In this document: one piece after another, positions 61,080 through 64,000 of the stretch
Position numbering within the stretch: the first letter of the stretch is position 1
Layout: every line of letters starts with the position of its first letter
Assembly: GCA_029204225.1 (NCBI GenBank)
Contig: CM055111.1
Span: 46,624,255 to 46,688,254 of the forward strand
DNA: 64,000 nucleotides
Direction: 5' to 3'
DNA from: Diphasiastrum complanatum
Taxonomy: Eukaryota; Streptophyta; Lycopodiopsida; Lycopodiales; Lycopodiaceae
The notes under the pieces: generated by a model
What the model was told of the DNA's origin: nothing
The model's input: the letters and a program-made list of their open reading frames with translations, nothing else
Databases searched by the model: none
Translations under genes and position numbers: made by a program

Positions 61080-62744
61080 GACTGGCCGGTCAACTATGCG
61101 GATCTCACGGAAATGGCCAAAGTTTGGGGTTTATCAAGACAACTGTTGTGCAAGGTGCTGCCCACAGTGTAAGCACGGGTGCATCCACGGTGGGGGTGGT
61201 CGACAGAACGAGGGACTTGATGAGTCAAGGTGCTGCCCTTGAGGTGTAAGCACGGTCAGTTCTCGCGGTTCGGGCCTGACGCCGTCTGCACGTAGGATAG
61301 ATGAGGCAAAGTGCTGCCTATGTAGGTGAAAGCACGGTCTGTGCCTTGTGGGGTGCGGGGTGACATATTCGAACTGTAACCATTGATACAGAGATGTTGC
61401 TCGAATTCGGGTGTAAAGCATGGGTGGTTAGCTGCCAATGCGGGATAGTTGCCGATCGTTTAGCTATAAGGGCTATCGACCAAAAAGTGGTGGGGCGTGA
61501 TTGAGGCAATGTGCTGCTTAATGGTGAAAGCATAGATAGTTGGAGGGGTGTCCTATGTGGGCTAATTCTGTGATCGATTTGTATGGGCGCGGCCAGGCAA
61601 AGGTCCGTTGGCAGGACCATCTCAAAGGGGGACCTTGTCTTTGTTACTTGTTAGTAAACTTGCCTGAGTGTCTTACTTGTATGTATTCGTGGTGAGTCTT
61701 AGTACTCGTACTTTGCCTGGTTTGCATGATTGCTTGTGATACAAGGAGCTGGTGGCTCGAGAAGGAACCTTTCTTTTGAAGGCTGATACCATCAAACAAA
61801 GAGGACTACAGAATCTGTGGGGCGGATTTGCAGTTCAAGTACTTGCACGTGAACGGCAACGAAACGACTCAATGTTTGCAAAGGATGGATGGCTAACCTG
61901 TTTCTTGGGTTAGTTTCACTAGTGCAAACTCTGGGTGCATGTGTCTGATTCAAAGAGAGCTACTTGAAGCCAAGCTCGATGTACACTTCTTGTTTTGACT
62001 GTGAGGCAACTGACCAGTGATGGAATTGTGAAAGTCAAGTTTTGCGCGACGGACATGGTGCTTCAAACAAACACGAAGAGATAGTTCGTATGCGGATCAA
62101 ACTGGTGTGACCCTTTGGCTTTCCACGAGGTCAATGGTTACATTTGGGCTGATTCAAAGAGCTACTTCAAGCTGAGTGAGAGGTGCATTGCGGAGTACTC
62201 AATCTTTGCCTACCTTAAAGAGCCAAGATGTAAAAGTATCAAGATCAGACTGGGACAAGGAGAGAAATCAAGGTGCAGAAGCAACAAGGCACGGAGTGGA
62301 CCATAAAGAGGGCAATCAAATGATAAATCCTTTGGCTCAGGGAGCCTTGATACTTGTGCGGAACTGATCAAATCTGGAGCTCACGGAGCTCAACACAAAG
62401 TGCATCAAGGACAAATTAGGAGCTCAAAGGAGTTCCAAAGTTGAAAGTCAGAAGCGACAGGGGCGAACATTTCAAAGAAAGGCCTCTGTCACCAGTTAAT
62501 AAGGTTCTTGGGTTTTACGAAAGCGATATCAAATCTACGCTTTTCCCAGACAGAGATATTTTCAAGTTATGTAATTTTTCAGTACAAAGAGCTGAGCCTT
62601 CGACTTGTGGTGTGCCAACTTCAATGTTAATAAAAAGTAGCCAATAAATTGACTATTGTGCCAAATAGCTTAAATGTATAGTTATTTTAATTGGGAGACA
62701 CCTTTACTTTAATCTGACATCTGATGAGGACATCAGATTTTATA
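61080..62744 (+). other. Non-coding interior of element E
   Basis: No frame encodes a retroelement domain. Four degenerate copies of a GTGCTGCC...AAGCACGG motif lie at 61154-61178, 61230-61255, 61311-61337 and 61511-61532. Each pairs GTGCT with AGCAC (the last is weaker). Further on, GATTCAAAGAG and AGCTACTT occur twice (about 61950 and 62150). The interior may carry packaging or dimerisation signals, which is a guess. Confidence 0.75.
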
Positions 62745-62757
62745 AAGGTGGGGTGGA
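62745..62757 (+). other. Polypurine tract of element E
   Basis: AAGGTGGGGTGGA directly precedes the 3' LTR start. It is the expected site for plus-strand priming. Confidence 0.85.
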
Positions 62758-63972
62758 TGTTGTAAAGCTATCTTCATCAGCTTTACTTCCGGCGCCACTG
62801 ACGCCAGCATTGTCCCCGACGCCAGCAGCGCCCCTGCTGCTCCCGGCGCCAACGGCGCCTGCACCACTCCCGGCGCCACTGTGACCAGAATCCAACCGGC
62901 GCCAAGTTCCTATGGTTGAAAATCTTTGATCGGTTCTAGCGAAGTCTAGAGAGCTCAGATCGATGTGCAATCATCTCATACGATCTAGGCATGATTAAAG
63001 GAAGTCTGGGGATCAATAAAATCTAGAGAGAGAAAATGACTTTCTAGAAAGAAAATTCTAGAGAGAGAAAAATGTGCTTTACCAGCCTGGGTAGAGTGCT
63101 TGGTATGAGGGGGGGTGCCGAATCCCACCAATACTATAGGGGAGTGCGGGTTGCGACTCAGGGCGAGCTCCAACCAAGTCTCAGCCTTCCTTGTTGGAAT
63201 GTTGTCTCGACACTCGCCTTGGCATGCCAGCTCCCCGGAGACTAGGGTCGGTCACACACTTGAAATGTAACCTTCTCAGATTTATCAATAAAGTGGGATT
63301 TTTCTCAAACTGACTCTGATTACCTTCTGGGTTTCAATGTTCGGTAAAAGCGCCAGTTGTAAGGCCGCTTCAAAATTTTTAAGTTGGCACATAGCTGAGG
63401 GTCGTATCCCGGGACGCCAGCGGTATGCCGTCGGGACCATTCGATCCACGACGCCAGCGGTATGCTGTCGGGACCATTTGGTCCAGGAACTGGTTGTCTC
63501 CATATCTGAGTGTTCCTTGCATGAACGTGAATGAGTTTAGCTCTTGGGGAACGGGCTCTAACTTGTCGACTGAGTTGGATGGCTTGCTTGGGTGGAAGGT
63601 ACTTGTTTATGGCTGTCTAGTCTGGCGTGGCGCCAGGTTGGCTTCCAGCGCTCGTGACGAAGCTTTCAGTTGATTAAGTCTGATGTAAGCCAAACCGCTT
63701 GCTTGGAATAGATGTTACTCGTTTGTAACGAAGCTTCGAGTTGGTTAAGTTTGATGTATGTCGGGCGGCTTGCTTGGAGGGAAGTCACCCACATTGGGAC
63801 CCCCGATCTGGCATGGCGCCAGGTTGGATCTCAATGTTGGTTTTCAGAACTTCAAGTTGGTTAAGTCTGATCGAGTTGGCTGCTTGTATGTCAAGTGGGT
63901 TTGGATGGCAAGAGTTGAAGGCTGGGAAGCTAAGTCGTGGTTCCCGGCTCCCTTTGGGATGCCTGCGCTACA
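62758..63972 (+). mobile_element. 3' LTR of element E
   Basis: It is 1215 bp, begins TGTTGTAAAG and ends GCGCTACA, and is followed by ACTAC. It retains more GGCGCC sites than the 5' LTR in some positions and fewer in others, as expected from independent decay. The tRNA-like block lies at about 63077-63130. Confidence 0.92.
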
Positions 63973-64000
63973 ACTACTAGTGTAACATCAAACTCATGGG

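Larger units (their letters stand above)
59821..63972 (+). mobile_element. Element E: complete non-coding LTR retrotransposon, 4.15 kb
   Basis: Two direct LTRs (59821-61064 and 62758-63972) have TGTTGTAAAG...CTACA ends. A primer site lies at 61067, a polypurine tract at about 62745-62757, and ACTAC target duplications at 59816-59820 and 63973-63977. This is every structural hallmark of an inserted LTR retrotransposon. The 1.7-kb interior has no gag, protease, integrase or RT motif in any frame, so the element depended on proteins from another element. LTRs longer than 1.2 kb with a short non-coding interior place it between TRIM and LARD classes. It is more GC-rich than its surroundings. Confidence 0.92.

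Noticed and set aside
60490-61438. Overlapping frames of 93-141 codons in element E
   Set aside because: They cross the LTR end and primer site, occur in several frames and on both strands, and show no retroelement domain.

Overview
The window is nuclear DNA of a land plant. The evidence is a complete, intron-rich receptor kinase gene of the plant malectin-like/LRR class, an exon-sized relic of a plant ADP-glucose pyrophosphorylase small subunit, and many Ty1/copia and Ty3/gypsy retrotransposon relics primed by plant initiator tRNA-Met (TGGTATCAGAGC or TGGTATCAAAGC). The DNA is AT-rich, with very long AG/CT, TA and AC microsatellites. The species cannot be named from the sequence. Introns of up to 8 kb fit a large, repeat-loaded plant genome.

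Layout. 1-8.87 kb: eroded copia pieces (a gag fragment, an LTR with primer site, a minus-strand gag, a shortened RT/RNase H copy) in otherwise featureless DNA. 8.875-23.84 kb, minus strand: the only gene that looks functional, a malectin-like/LRR receptor kinase that I reconstructed as 15 exons and 985 codons with no frameshift or stop. Intron 8 (11.3-19.3 kb) holds two broken copia elements in opposite orientations, three compound microsatellites, a foldback element and a perfect 20-bp palindrome. 24.8-26.8 kb: copia and gypsy relics and a 156-bp AG tract. 27-32 kb: unrecognised open frames, a nearly identical 410-bp tandem duplication and an array of CCTATGCTNAGCATAGG palindromes. 32.2-38.1 kb: nested copia families called here B and C. 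38.2-43.2 kb: a transposase-like fragment, a duplicated AG-linked segment and the AGPase pseudogene. 43.2-49.8 kb: two gypsy integrase relics in opposite orientations, one with a 3' LTR that contains a MITE-like unit. 50-58 kb: repeat D, a zinc-knuckle relic, two plus-strand family-B LTRs enclosing minus-strand pol fragments, and a gypsy gag. 58.3-59.4 kb: a 24-bp satellite that becomes a 72-bp higher-order repeat. 59.82-63.97 kb: a structurally complete, non-coding LTR retrotransposon (element E) with two 1.2-kb LTRs, primer site, polypurine tract and 5-bp target duplication.

The regions do not form a shared pathway. One host signalling gene sits among layers of decaying transposons. The most unusual signals are element E with its tRNA-like segment and GGCGCC clusters, the palindrome array at 30.2-30.75 kb, and the satellite at 58.3-59.4 kb. 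All copia and gypsy pol relics here are broken, so any mobility would need enzymes encoded elsewhere.
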